The translations under genes were made by a program, and so were the position numbers. Under the pieces are notes generated by a model. It made no database searches, was not told the origin of the DNA, and saw only the letters and a program-made list of their open reading frames with translations. A stretch of 64,000 nucleotides of DNA from the NCBI RefSeq assembly GCF_003284585.1, contig NZ_QKRX01000001.1, positions 248,001 through 312,000 on the forward strand, in the 5' to 3' direction. The stretch is from Nitrincola tibetensis (GTDB lineage: Bacteria; Pseudomonadota; Gammaproteobacteria; Pseudomonadales; Balneatricaceae). Numbering within the stretch: the first letter of the stretch is position 1; every line of letters starts with the position of its first letter. This document shows positions 9,517 through 19,199 of this stretch, in pieces.

Positions 9517-11814
9517 ATGCATTTTAATCTCTGGAAGATCACATCTCGATTTTTGCGTAATCCTTTTATTGCTGTTGTGCTGTTGATTGCTTTTAATGCA
9601 TGTCAATTGCATGCGAGCGCTGACTTCGCATCGAGTGTTTTGAATCGCCATAGTGCGCCAATGCTTCTGATTGATCCTGAGAATGGTCAAATTGTGGATG
9701 CTAATCAATCTGCTTCAAACTTCTATGGCTATTCACTCGATACTATAAAAAACTACACAATTCAAGATTTGAATGTTTTGGATGATGATGCCATTCGGCA
9801 AGAAATAGCGCGTGCTGCTTCAGAGCAGCGCAATTATTTCGTTTTTTATCATCGGCTTTCCGATCAATCCATTCGAGCGGTTGAAGTCTACTCCTCGCCC
9901 GTTGACCTTGAGAGTAAAACATACTTGCTGTCGATTGTGCTGGATGTGACGGAAAAATCCATCCCTGAGCGGGTATTTACCGATCATAAGGAAACACTCG
10001 AGCGTTTAGTGCAGGAGCGGACTGAACAACTTGAAACCAGCCAAAGTGTTCAAAAAAGTATTATTTGGCTTGCTTTGTTTTTTCAATCGTTAGTCATATT
10101 GGGTTTGTATTTGAGCATACGTCGTCGACAAGATGCTGAAAATCAATTGCAAAAATTGACTATGGCGGTAGAACAGAGCCCAGACAGCATTGTGATTACC
10201 GACTTGAAGGGCAATATAGAATACGTTAACTCGGCTTTTGAAGAGAAAAGTGGCTACACCTTTCGTGAAACTGTTGGACAGAATCCGCGCTTTTTGCATT
10301 CGGGGAAAACGGATACACATATCTATAAAGATATGTGGGAAACACTTATTGATGGCCGTATTTGGCGAGGTGAGTTTGTTAATCAACGCAAAAATGGTAC
10401 TGAGTATACCGAACTTGCAACCATCGCTCCGGTAAGAGATAAAGCAGGTGTTGTGATCAATTACTTAGCGATTAAGCGTGATATTACCGAGCAAAAAATG
10501 GCTGATGAGAAAATCTATCAGCTGGCTTTCTTTGATAGCCTGACAGGCTTAGCCAATCGTAGTTTACTCTTTGAGCGCTTGTCGCAAGCCTTGACGTCGA
10601 CGGCTCGCTTGCAACATCAAGAGGCTTTACTGCTCATTAACATCGATCGATTTAAGATGATTAATGATGCTCATGGCATAGGCTTTGGTGATGAGCTTTT
10701 AAAAGTCGTTAGTTTACGGTTGGTTAATCTTCTTCGAGTTGGCGATACTATAGCGCGAACAGCAGGTGATGAGTTTGCTGTAATGCTTCCGGATATTAAT
10801 CAACAAGCGGGTCGTGCAAGTCGACATGCACTTGTGGTCGCTGAAAAAATACATGCAGCACTGCGCGCAACTTTCGATGTGCAGGGAGAGGCGTTTACCA
10901 TTACCGTGAGTATTGGCATTACCACTTTTCCTGATGACCAAGACACCCTTTCAGGGACTGTTTTTAGACGTGCAGAAACGGCTTTGCATCGTGCTAAATC
11001 CAGCGGTGGAAATCAGACGGCTTTCTTTGAAACCAGTATGGGGGAAGCCGCTTCAAGTAGTTTTAGAACTGAGCAGGAACTTCGCTCAGGTATTCAGAAC
11101 AATGAGTTATGTTTGTATTTACAGCCGCAATTTAATTACAAACATCAAATTGAAGCGGCAGAGGTTTTAGTGCGTTGGCAGCATCCTTCTCGAGGATTGT
11201 TGTATCCAGGTGCTTTTATCCCAATCGCAGAAGAATCGGATTTGATTGTTGATCTAGGTAAGTGGGTATTCAAGGAATCTTGCCGTCTCATGGTGTCAGA
11301 GTATTCAAATGGGCGTGGGTTGCCCCTCTCCATTAATATTAGCCCTAAGCACTTCACGAAAAGTAACTTTGTTGAATGGATTGACCATATTGTGAACGAA
11401 ACAGGTGTTGACCCTAATTGGGTCGTACTTGAAATTACAGAGAATCTCTTTATAAAAGATTTCGACACAGTTGTTGTCAACATGCAGGCTCTCGTGGAGC
11501 GAGGTTTTCGTTTCTCTATCGATGATTTTGGAACCGGGTACTCATCGCTGGTGTATCTGAAACGCTTGCCGATTCATGAGTTAAAAATTGATAAAACTTT
11601 TGTGCAAGAAGCTCCGTTTAATCGCAGCGATGCGGTGCTTGTTGAAACCCTTCTGTCGGTCGCTAAACATATGAATTTAAAAGTTGTGGCAGAAGGTGTC
11701 GAAACTCAAGCTCAAGCAGACTTTTTACAATCTAGAGCCGATATTCTCTACCAAGGGTATCTTTTCGGAAGACCAGAGCCTGCTGCTTATTGGATCGAGA
11801 AATGGCGCACTTGA
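9517..11814 (+). CDS. PAS-PAS-GGDEF-EAL sensor protein
   Basis: 765 aa from the ATG at 9517; an in-frame ATG at 9439 would add 26 residues but would overlap the luxS ribosome site and precede the signal-like helix (PFIAVVLLIAFNACQLHASA). The order is signal/membrane segment, periplasmic PAS (about 30-140, MLLIDPENGQIVDAN), coiled coil, second helix, cytoplasmic PAS with PAC (about 200-320), GGDEF, EAL. The GGDEF site reads ARTAGDEF with an RVGD I-site. AGDEF variants can be active. The EAL core reads EVLVRW, with the remaining ligands intact (NISPKHF, EITEN, DDFGTGYSS, IDKTF, EGVE), so phosphodiesterase activity is likely. The periplasmic PAS suggests sensing of an extracytoplasmic ligand. 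Confidence 0.9.
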   Translation: MHFNLWKITSRFLRNPFIAVVLLIAFNACQLHASADFASSVLNRHSAPMLLIDPENGQIVDANQSASNFYGYSLDTIKNYTIQDLNVLDDDAIRQEIARAASEQRNYFVFYHRLSDQSIRAVEVYSSPVDLESKTYLLSIVLDVTEKSIPERVFTDHKETLERLVQERTEQLETSQSVQKSIIWLALFFQSLVILGLYLSIRRRQDAENQLQKLTMAVEQSPDSIVITDLKGNIEYVNSAFEEKSGYTFRETVGQNPRFLHSGKTDTHIYKDMWETLIDGRIWRGEFVNQRKNGTEYTELATIAPVRDKAGVVINYLAIKRDITEQKMADEKIYQLAFFDSLTGLANRSLLFERLSQALTSTARLQHQEALLLINIDRFKMINDAHGIGFGDELLKVVSLRLVNLLRVGDTIARTAGDEFAVMLPDINQQAGRASRHALVVAEKIHAALRATFDVQGEAFTITVSIGITTFPDDQDTLSGTVFRRAETALHRAKSSGGNQTAFFETSMGEAASSSFRTEQELRSGIQNNELCLYLQPQFNYKHQIEAAEVLVRWQHPSRGLLYPGAFIPIAEESDLIVDLGKWVFKESCRLMVSEYSNGRGLPLSINISPKHFTKSNFVEWIDHIVNETGVDPNWVVLEITENLFIKDFDTVVVNMQALVERGFRFSIDDFGTGYSSLVYLKRLPIHELKIDKTFVQEAPFNRSDAVLVETLLSVAKHMNLKVVAEGVETQAQADFLQSRADILYQGYLFGRPEPAAYWIEKWRT

Positions 11815-12087
11815 GCTTAGAAGTCGACTCCTAGCCCACCTGTATCAGTGGTGGTTGTCAGCATCCAAAAAATAGAGGTTTTGGAAATTGTTAGAGATTC
11901 TTGCTTAATGTTTAGCTAATATTCATAGAGAGATACCTAGTATTCAATCAGAACTCGGTGATCAATCGAACGCACAATAAGCGTGAGTGTCTTTGAGCTT
12001 TAGCTTTTATGGCCACTTAAGTGTGATCCAAGGAGAGTTGTGGATGATATTTCAATGCCAGCTATTTGATCGGTGTAGCGAAACAAT

Positions 12088-14169
12088 ATGATAAAAACAA
12101 CACCAACATTGCTTGTAGTAGAAGATTCACGCCCAGTACGCTTACTCTTAACCCAAGGTTTGGGACGTTCTGGTTACCGTGTGCTTGAAGCGGCGGATGG
12201 TCAAAAAGGCGTTGAATTGTTCATCTCGGAAAAGCCCGATTTGGTTTTGATGGATGTGAATATGCCGATCATGGATGGATTTGATGCTTGCAGAAATATT
12301 CGCCTCTTTGAAGAAGATACAGTCACCCCCATTTTAATGCTGACGGGTTCTGATGATCTTCATTCGATTCAGACGGCCTTTGAGGTGGGCGCTAATGACT
12401 TTATAACTAAACCCATTAATTTACCCTTACTTGAGCAGCGTATACGTTATGCGCTTCGCGATGCTGACAGGGAGCAAGCTCTGCGCAAAGCAAAAGGTTT
12501 GCAAGACAATGCAAGGGCGTTAGCGGGGCTGGGTTTTTGGGAATACAACCAAGCCCTCGGTCAATACACTTGGTCGGAAGATGCCAGTGAAATATTGCAC
12601 TGGGTTAAGTCTTTGCCCGAAACCCTAGAAGCGATGGGGCAGATCGTTCATCCGAATGATCGTAAACGCTTGTTGGCCGTTTTTAACGATGCCTTGATCA
12701 TGGGAAGTAAGTTTGATCTCGAAGTGCGCTCGATTAGCAAACAACAGGAGTATTTGTTAAAAATTGTTGGGCAACGGGACGGTGAGCAAAAGCGTTTAAT
12801 CGGAGCTTTTCAAGATATAACAGCTCAGCGTCGTTTAGAACAGCAAGCGAATTTCTTAAATTTTCACGACTCTGTTACAGGCCTACCGAACCGTAAATTA
12901 TTTCAGCGTGACTTGGAGGACGTGTTAACTCATCTGAATCACTCTGATGTTCACTTTGCTATCGTTGTGCTCGATGTGGCTCGCTTTCATCAGATACACG
13001 ATGCTTACGGCTCGGAAGTCTCCGATCAACTACTGAGTTTAATGGCCAGCCAATTAAAAACCGCTATGCCGAGAGATTCATTTTTAGCACGATTGGACGG
13101 TGGCAGTTTCGCTTTGAAAATGCCCCTGAATTCTCAGTGGACTGAAGATGAAATTCATTCTGCAATAGAGAGTTGGCTAAAAGTATTGGATCGATCCTGG
13201 GTAGTGGCCGATAAAGAGGTCTTTCTGAACTTTATCGCGGGTGTTAGCTTAGTGCCGCGTCATGGCAATGATGCCAGCATTCTATTGCGCAAGGCGCATC
13301 GTGCTCATAGAGGCATTAAACCCTCCAGTAATATCAGCCTGGGGATTTACAAAGGTGAGCAAGAAGATAGTTTACAAAAGCGTTTGATGCTCGAAATGGC
13401 CTTGCGTAAAGCAATCGAGCAAGAAGAGTTTTACTTGGTGTATCAGCCACAAGTGAATTTGACTTCAGGAGAAGTTGTCGGTGTTGAAGCACTGATTCGT
13501 TGGCGGCGTCCTAGTTTCGGCGTGGTGCCACCGGATCAGTTCATTCCTGTTTTGGAAGAAATGGGCTTGATTCAGCAGCTAGGGGATTGGATTATTCAGC
13601 ATGCTGCTAAGCAGCAAGTTGCTTGGAAAAAAAGTGGTGTATCGCTAAGAATGGCCATTAACTTGTCACCGGTTCAATTCGAACAAATGGATTTGCCCGA
13701 TAAAATCACTCGTCTTATTTCTGAAACAGGAGCTAAATTTAGTGACATTGAGTTAGAAATAACGGAAAGCTTGGCCATGCACAGTCCAGAAACCACTATA
13801 CGCATGTTAAAACGCTTACGAGAGGAAGGGTTTAAAATTGCTATAGACGATTTTGGTATTGGTTTTTCCTCTTTAGAGTATTTGCTGAGATTTCCGCTGG
13901 ATACGCTCAAAATAGATCGAGCCTTTATTAAAGACATCACCCGTGGGCGCAGTGATTGCGCGATTGTTAGGGCTTTAACCTCGCTGTGTCAAGGCTTAGG
14001 TTTAACCACCATCGCAGAAGGTGTAGAGACTCAACGGCAGCGAGACTATTTAGATGCACTGGGGGCGACTGAGATACAGGGATATTTAATTTCTAAACCC
14101 CTAGAATCGAGTGAGCTTATGCAATTTGTAGCGGATTACAAACAAAATCAAAATTACCAATCGATTTGA
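12088..14169 (+). CDS. Response regulator with degenerate GGDEF and EAL output
   Basis: 693 aa. Receiver domain at 6-125 with the acidic pocket (VVEDS), phospho-acceptor Asp56 (VLMDVNMP) and the conserved lysine (ITKPINLP). A PAS-like segment (about 135-250) leads to a GGDEF fold whose signature is lost (ARLDGGSFALKM in place of RxGGDEF), so it should not make c-di-GMP. The EAL domain is intact (GVEALIRWRRP, NLSPVQF, EITES, DDFGIGFSS, IDRAF, EGVE). The predicted output is phosphorylation-controlled c-di-GMP hydrolysis. It is the first gene of a run with the FIST protein (18 bp gap) and hybrid kinase, which is the natural phosphodonor. Similar kinase-FIST-EAL sets control biofilm dispersal. 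Confidence 0.92.
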   Translation: MIKTTPTLLVVEDSRPVRLLLTQGLGRSGYRVLEAADGQKGVELFISEKPDLVLMDVNMPIMDGFDACRNIRLFEEDTVTPILMLTGSDDLHSIQTAFEVGANDFITKPINLPLLEQRIRYALRDADREQALRKAKGLQDNARALAGLGFWEYNQALGQYTWSEDASEILHWVKSLPETLEAMGQIVHPNDRKRLLAVFNDALIMGSKFDLEVRSISKQQEYLLKIVGQRDGEQKRLIGAFQDITAQRRLEQQANFLNFHDSVTGLPNRKLFQRDLEDVLTHLNHSDVHFAIVVLDVARFHQIHDAYGSEVSDQLLSLMASQLKTAMPRDSFLARLDGGSFALKMPLNSQWTEDEIHSAIESWLKVLDRSWVVADKEVFLNFIAGVSLVPRHGNDASILLRKAHRAHRGIKPSSNISLGIYKGEQEDSLQKRLMLEMALRKAIEQEEFYLVYQPQVNLTSGEVVGVEALIRWRRPSFGVVPPDQFIPVLEEMGLIQQLGDWIIQHAAKQQVAWKKSGVSLRMAINLSPVQFEQMDLPDKITRLISETGAKFSDIELEITESLAMHSPETTIRMLKRLREEGFKIAIDDFGIGFSSLEYLLRFPLDTLKIDRAFIKDITRGRSDCAIVRALTSLCQGLGLTTIAEGVETQRQRDYLDALGATEIQGYLISKPLESSELMQFVADYKQNQNYQSI

Positions 14170-14187
14170 TTTGGCAGGGGTGAGTGT

Positions 14188-15339
14188 ATGAAGGTTTGTT
14201 TTGAGCCGAGTACTGATGTAAATCAGTTAAAAGATTCGATTGATAGTTTATTGACTCAAGATCCATCTCTTGAATCATTTGTTCTGCTAAGCTGTGACGC
14301 AAATCACTGGCCAATTGATGAGGTAGACTCCATTCTTAAAGCCTCAAAAGCTCCGATTTTTGGCGGCGTTTTCCCTCAAATTATTTATGAACAATCGCAT
14401 CATGAAAGAGGCTTTATTCTTATAGGTCTCCATCACGTACCTGTTTGGCAAATGGTTGATGGCTTAAGTCAGTCTGAGTCCAAGGGTATTGATATGCAAG
14501 TTGAAACCCTGTCTAGTGCCTGGGAAGCTCTTGCCGGAGACGTGACGCTGTTTGTAGTGGTTGATGGTTTAGCAAAATCAATCGCTAAATTAATCGAAAG
14601 CTTGTTTTTTAATTTTGGTTTGGTGCATAACTTTATTGGGGGAGGTGCTGGCTCTTTGAGCTTCGAACAAAAGCCCTGCGTTATTACACCAGACGGTATT
14701 AAAAAAGACTGCGCTTTAATTGTTCGTTTGCAGGCATTAAGTGGATTAGGTGTGTCCCATGGTTGGCAGCCGATCTCTGAGCCCATGAAAGTAACGCACT
14801 CTGAACAAAATCGTGTGATCTCTTTGGATTGGAAGCCCGCATTTCAGCAGTATCGGCAGATTGTAGAGGCACACAGTGGTTTAGTGTTTAATGATCAGAA
14901 TTTTTTTGACATTGCCAAATCCTATCCTTTTGGAATCAGTAAACTGGATGCAGAGATGGTGGTTCGAGATCCACTAATGCTGAATGATGTCCAAGATATT
15001 GTTTGTGTTGGCGATGTACCCCAAGATGTATTTGTTAAAGTACTGACAGGAACAAAAGAGAGTTTGATAGCTGCGGCGCGAGATGCATCCAATAAAGCAA
15101 AAGTGAGCTATGAGCACGTATCTGAAAAGCCACCAGAGCTGACGTTATTCATTGATTGTATCTCGCGTGTACTGTTTCTTGGAAAAAGCATAGACGACGA
15201 ACTTAATGTGGTTACCTCCGAAACGCCTGTAGTGGGTGCGCTAACGCTAGGCGAGATTGCGAATACTGGACAGGATTATCTAGAGTTCTATAATAAGACA
15301 GCTGTCGTGTGTTTGTTGTCTGAGCAATCAGATGCTTGA
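14188..15339 (+). CDS. FIST-domain sensor protein, NosP-like
   Basis: 383 aa made of FIST N (about 15-190, with LLSCDANHW, IFGGVFPQ, GFILIGLHH and FIGGGAGSL) and FIST C (about 215-365, with FGISKLD, VGDVPQDVFVKVLTG and VVGALTLGEIANTGQDYLEFYNKTAV split across it). FIST proteins linked to histidine kinases include the haem-based NO sensor NosP, which modulates its partner kinase. An AGGGGTGAG ribosome site precedes the ATG. It sits between an EAL response regulator and a hybrid kinase, the arrangement described for NosP-NahK systems. Haem binding is an inference from context; I have not identified the ligand histidine. Confidence 0.85.
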   Translation: MKVCFEPSTDVNQLKDSIDSLLTQDPSLESFVLLSCDANHWPIDEVDSILKASKAPIFGGVFPQIIYEQSHHERGFILIGLHHVPVWQMVDGLSQSESKGIDMQVETLSSAWEALAGDVTLFVVVDGLAKSIAKLIESLFFNFGLVHNFIGGGAGSLSFEQKPCVITPDGIKKDCALIVRLQALSGLGVSHGWQPISEPMKVTHSEQNRVISLDWKPAFQQYRQIVEAHSGLVFNDQNFFDIAKSYPFGISKLDAEMVVRDPLMLNDVQDIVCVGDVPQDVFVKVLTGTKESLIAAARDASNKAKVSYEHVSEKPPELTLFIDCISRVLFLGKSIDDELNVVTSETPVVGALTLGEIANTGQDYLEFYNKTAVVCLLSEQSDA

Positions 15340-15372
15340 AAGTGACTTCAGAAAAGTTAAAAGGGTCATCTT

Positions 15373-17904
15373 GTGACAGCGGCAGAAGAAATTGAACTTC
15401 TTTTTGAGATTTCGTTATCGATTGGCTCTAGCTTAGACTTAAAGCCGATGTTAAAAGAAACGCTCACCACGATGCTTAGAGCACTCAATGCGAGTGCTGT
15501 GCTAGTGGAGCAAGCGATTAGAGTAGACGAAGAGGTGCTGGAATGGTCGAATTGTCTTTCCTACCCTAAACGCTTTTATCTAAGTCCTGAATGGGTGTCT
15601 ATATATCGAACACTAGACCTTCCAAGAATGGCGAACCAATGCACTGAGTTTAAACAGCAGTGCCCTCTGCATATTCAGAGGGAGTCTCATCATATATACG
15701 TTTTTGCTTTAGAGCAGTTTGGCTTGCTTGCCTTGCAAAAAAACGGCACTGGCTTTTCCGAGGGTATGTTAATGTCCCTCGATAAACTCATGAATAAACT
15801 CGCTCTCTCTGCAAGAGCGTGTTTATACGATGCCGAGTTGCGCAGTCAAATCGAAACCGCAAAAAAAGCCAGTTTAGCCAAGAGTCACTTTCTAGCCAAT
15901 ATGAGCCACGAAATACGTACGCCGATGAATGGTATTCTAGGAATGCTGGATTTGGTGCTCGAAACTGACTTGCAGAAGGAGCAAAAAGAGCACCTTGGTC
16001 TTGCCAAAATGTCTGCTGTTCATTTATTAGAGATCATCAATCACATACTCGATATTTCTAAAATTGAAGCGGGTAAGTTGGATCTGCAGCCTGAGTCCGT
16101 CGATCTTGTTGAGTTGATCGGTCAATCGGTTAAATCAATGTTGGCAAGAGCCACCAGTCGAGGTGTGCATCTTAGTTATGATTTTGAGGAGTCCTTGCCA
16201 AGATTTGTGATGGTTGATGCCTCTCGGTTGCGTCAGATTTTAATTAATTTGCTAGGGAATGCCATTAAGTTTACCGAAAATGGGCACATTAAATTGGAAG
16301 TACTCCCTTTAAGCAAAAAGGAAGATGATCTGCCTTGGTATGTGTTTAAAGTCACGGATTCGGGAATTGGAATTCCGAAAGAAAAGCTAGAATCTATTTT
16401 CCATCCGTTTGAGCAGGTGGATGCTGCGACTAATCGCAGATATGAAGGATCGGGTTTGGGCTTGTCGATTTGTCGTCAATTGGTTGAGTTGATGCATGGA
16501 AACATTTACGCTGAAAGTGAATTGGGTCAAGGCTCTGTTTTTAGCTTTGAAATCCCGCTTCTGTTAGCCGATGAGCCAGAAGGCCTGCCAGATCTAGTAA
16601 CAGACTTCAGTCAACATCGTATTTTGCTTGTGGATGATGAGCCAGTTAACATCCATGTTATCTCATCGATGTTAACTCTTTTGGGTGTTCCGTTTGATGT
16701 AGCAAGATCGGGTCCTGAAGCTTTATTTAGTGTTCAGCAGGCTCGACGAGAAGCCAATCCATACAGTCTAGTTTTGATGGATGCCATCATGCCAGGGTAT
16801 GACGGCTATACGACGGCAGAGAAAATTCTATCTTTGCCAGACCACTCTTCAACACGAGTGCTTATTTTAACGTCATCTGCATTGGCAGGTGATGCGCTGC
16901 GTTGTCAAGCCTTAGGGATGTCGGGTTATTTAACAAAGCCTCTAACCCTAGTTGAGTTAAAAGGAGCTCTGCAAGAACAGTTGGGTTATGTCAATATTCA
17001 AGCTCAATCCAATCCTTTAGAACCTAATGATGGCCTGCAGGGACTTCAAATACTTTTAGCAGAGGATAATCTAGTTAATCAACGCCTAGCGATTAAGTTA
17101 TTAGAGAAAAAAGGGGTCCTCGTTACACTCGCGACCAATGGTCGAGAAGCCTTTGAGTTGTATTTGTCGCAAACCTTTAATTTAGTGTTAATGGATGTGA
17201 TGATGCCGGAAATGGATGGTTTGGAAGCAACGGGCTTAATTCGTGAACACGAAGCGAAAACCCATGCTGCGAACCCCCTCCCGATTATTGCAATGACGGC
17301 AAATGCAATGCAAGGTGATCGTGAACGCTGTTTTCTAGCGGGGATGCAGGGCTATGTCGCTAAACCGGTTAAACCAACAGAACTCTATTCAGAGATTATG
17401 AGAGTGTTAGCCTCAGTGCCAGATCTTGAGCGATGTGTTGCTTCAGTGCCGAATCGTGGCGATGACCGAATACTAGATGAATGGATTTCTAAAATTGACA
17501 ATAAAGCACTTGATGAAGAGATCTCAGGTGCCACAATGACTGATGAAATATATGGGGGCTTAATGTCTGATGAAGTGCTTTACAACTGGGAACAAGCAGT
17601 TGAAATGATAGGTGGAGAGGATGAACTTCTTAAGTCAGTCCTTGAAATGTTTCTTGAAGAAACGCCTGAGTATATGAGTGCTATTGAGTCTGCCATTCTT
17701 ACGCAAGATATGGAAAGCTTGATTCGCTCGGCACACACCATGAAAGGCCTGCTTTCGACCTTTTGTGCCGATCCTGCAACCGCAGCCGCTCAGGCTTTAG
17801 AAAAAGCGGCTAAAAGTGGCAGCGGCCTGAACGAGGCTGTTGCTGATTTTAAAGCCGCCGTGGGTCAGCTAGTTCCACAGTTACAGCAGCGAGTGAACAG
17901 CTAA
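15373..17904 (+). CDS. Hybrid histidine kinase (HisKA-HATPase-REC-REC-HPt)
   Basis: 843 aa starting at GTG, following AAAAGGG. No membrane helix is evident. Residues 1-150 form a GAF-like sensory region. HisKA carries His179 in [11 protein letters not shown]. The ATPase domain has the N box ([10 protein letters not shown]), G1 (DSGIGIP), F box and G2 ([12 protein letters not shown]). Two receivers follow (about 418-540 with [10 protein letters not shown], 560-685 with [13 protein letters not shown]), then an HPt domain with [10 protein letters not shown]. It is a complete cytosolic phosphorelay, probably sensing through the upstream FIST protein and delivering phosphate through HPt to the receiver-EAL protein encoded two genes earlier. 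NahK and VpsS are the closest functional analogues by context. Confidence 0.93.
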   Translation: MTAAEEIELLFEISLSIGSSLDLKPMLKETLTTMLRALNASAVLVEQAIRVDEEVLEWSNCLSYPKRFYLSPEWVSIYRTLDLPRMANQCTEFKQQCPLHIQRESHHIYVFALEQFGLLALQKNGTGFSEGMLMSLDKLMNKLALSARACLYDAELRSQIETAKKASLAKSHFLANMSHEIRTPMNGILGMLDLVLETDLQKEQKEHLGLAKMSAVHLLEIINHILDISKIEAGKLDLQPESVDLVELIGQSVKSMLARATSRGVHLSYDFEESLPRFVMVDASRLRQILINLLGNAIKFTENGHIKLEVLPLSKKEDDLPWYVFKVTDSGIGIPKEKLESIFHPFEQVDAATNRRYEGSGLGLSICRQLVELMHGNIYAESELGQGSVFSFEIPLLLADEPEGLPDLVTDFSQHRILLVDDEPVNIHVISSMLTLLGVPFDVARSGPEALFSVQQARREANPYSLVLMDAIMPGYDGYTTAEKILSLPDHSSTRVLILTSSALAGDALRCQALGMSGYLTKPLTLVELKGALQEQLGYVNIQAQSNPLEPNDGLQGLQILLAEDNLVNQRLAIKLLEKKGVLVTLATNGREAFELYLSQTFNLVLMDVMMPEMDGLEATGLIREHEAKTHAANPLPIIAMTANAMQGDRERCFLAGMQGYVAKPVKPTELYSEIMRVLASVPDLERCVASVPNRGDDRILDEWISKIDNKALDEEISGATMTDEIYGGLMSDEVLYNWEQAVEMIGGEDELLKSVLEMFLEETPEYMSAIESAILTQDMESLIRSAHTMKGLLSTFCADPATAAAQALEKAAKSGSGLNEAVADFKAAVGQLVPQLQQRVNS

Positions 17905-17932
17905 TTTCTCCGCAACTGCTGCACCTAAGAGT

Positions 17933-18928
17933 TTAGAGGTTCGGATTCACCAGAATTCTGCCTCTAACATGTCCGTTGATAATATCTTGGGCGCTGGATT
18001 CCAGCTCTTCAAGCCCTATGACTTTGTGCAGAGTTTGCTCAAGATTAGGTGGAAGGTTGGACGCTAAGGCTTGCCAAGCAGCCATACGTGTATGCGTTGG
18101 GCAACTGACAGAATCAACACCTTGTAAGCGCAGGTTACGCAGAATAAATGGCATGACCGTCGTGGGAAGTTTATAGCTTGCCGCCAGCCCACATGCGGCT
18201 ACGGTCGCTCCGTACTGTGTCTCAGCCAGTATTCGGCTCAAAATATTGCCCCCCACTGTATCGACACCTCCTGCCCAACGTTGTTTCTCAAGAGGTCTGG
18301 CAGGCTCTGACATTTCATCTCGCGAAATAATGTTTGTTGCGCCAAGGGAGCGAAGATAGGCTTCCTCTTCAAGTCGACCTGTAACGGCTGTAACAGAGTA
18401 GTCTCGCTGCGCTAATAAAGAGATGGCAATACTACCGACACCGCCAGCAGCACCTGTTACGATGACAGGACCTTGCTCCGGTAATACCTTTCCATCCTCA
18501 AGTGCAGACACACATAGCATGGCGGTTAATCCTGCTGTTCCTAGCAGCATCGCATCACGTGCGGACATAGAAGAGGGGAGAGGAACTAGCCAGTCAGATT
18601 GAACTCTTTGTAATTGGCTGTAGCCGCCCCAGTATTTTTCGCCAACAGCCCAGCCCGTGCAAATGACCGAGTCGCCTTCTTTAAATCGATCTGAAGAGGA
18701 CTCAATCACTCGCCCAACAAAATCAATACCTGGCACCATCGGCCAAGTCAATACGATTTTACCTGTGCCTGTTATGGCCAATCCATCTTTATAATTCAAT
18801 CCAGAATAGTCAATGGCAACCAGCACATCCCCTTCGGGCAGATCTTGTCGGGAAAGTGTTTGAACGCTGCGGCTCAGTCCCGTTTCAGTTGTGTCTAAGA
18901 CGAATGCTCGAAAGTGTTCTGATGACAT
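17933..18928 (-). CDS. acuI: Acrylyl-CoA reductase-type MDR oxidoreductase (AcuI/YhdH)
   Basis: 331 aa from the ATG at 18928 with AGAGG upstream; the open frame extends 17 codons further but lacks a ribosome site. It is a medium-chain dehydrogenase/reductase without the catalytic zinc ligands, with GTGKIVLTWPMVPGIDFVG, the NADP(H) motif VTGAAGGVGSIA and the AcuI-specific WAVGEKYWGGYSQ and LGTAGLTAMLC stretches. AcuI reduces toxic acrylyl-CoA to propionyl-CoA with NADPH and is widespread in marine bacteria that degrade DMSP. No dmdA, ddd or acuN/K genes are nearby, so a general detoxification role is as likely as DMSP use. Confidence 0.87.
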   Translation of the reverse strand: MSSEHFRAFVLDTTETGLSRSVQTLSRQDLPEGDVLVAIDYSGLNYKDGLAITGTGKIVLTWPMVPGIDFVGRVIESSSDRFKEGDSVICTGWAVGEKYWGGYSQLQRVQSDWLVPLPSSMSARDAMLLGTAGLTAMLCVSALEDGKVLPEQGPVIVTGAAGGVGSIAISLLAQRDYSVTAVTGRLEEEAYLRSLGATNIISRDEMSEPARPLEKQRWAGGVDTVGGNILSRILAETQYGATVAACGLAASYKLPTTVMPFILRNLRLQGVDSVSCPTHTRMAAWQALASNLPPNLEQTLHKVIGLEELESSAQDIINGHVRGRILVNPNL

Positions 18929-19199
18929 AATCTGTTTACCTCTAATGGATTGAGAAGTCTCATAGTTACAATAATTCAATTACTTGTCTATGCCACTAAG
19001 GCACACATAGCTCAATTAAACCCACAAGAGAAATAAGGGATTATAGATGCGATTCCTAATTGATGTTTTATACCTAAATAGGCTATAAAGGGCTCACTCA
19101 CTGGATTTGAAAAAATCGAAAGATATAGTGAGTGAGAGAATAATTCTTGTCAAATGTTTTAAATGTTTGTTTTAGTGATGGTGATTTTAAGGCATAAAG

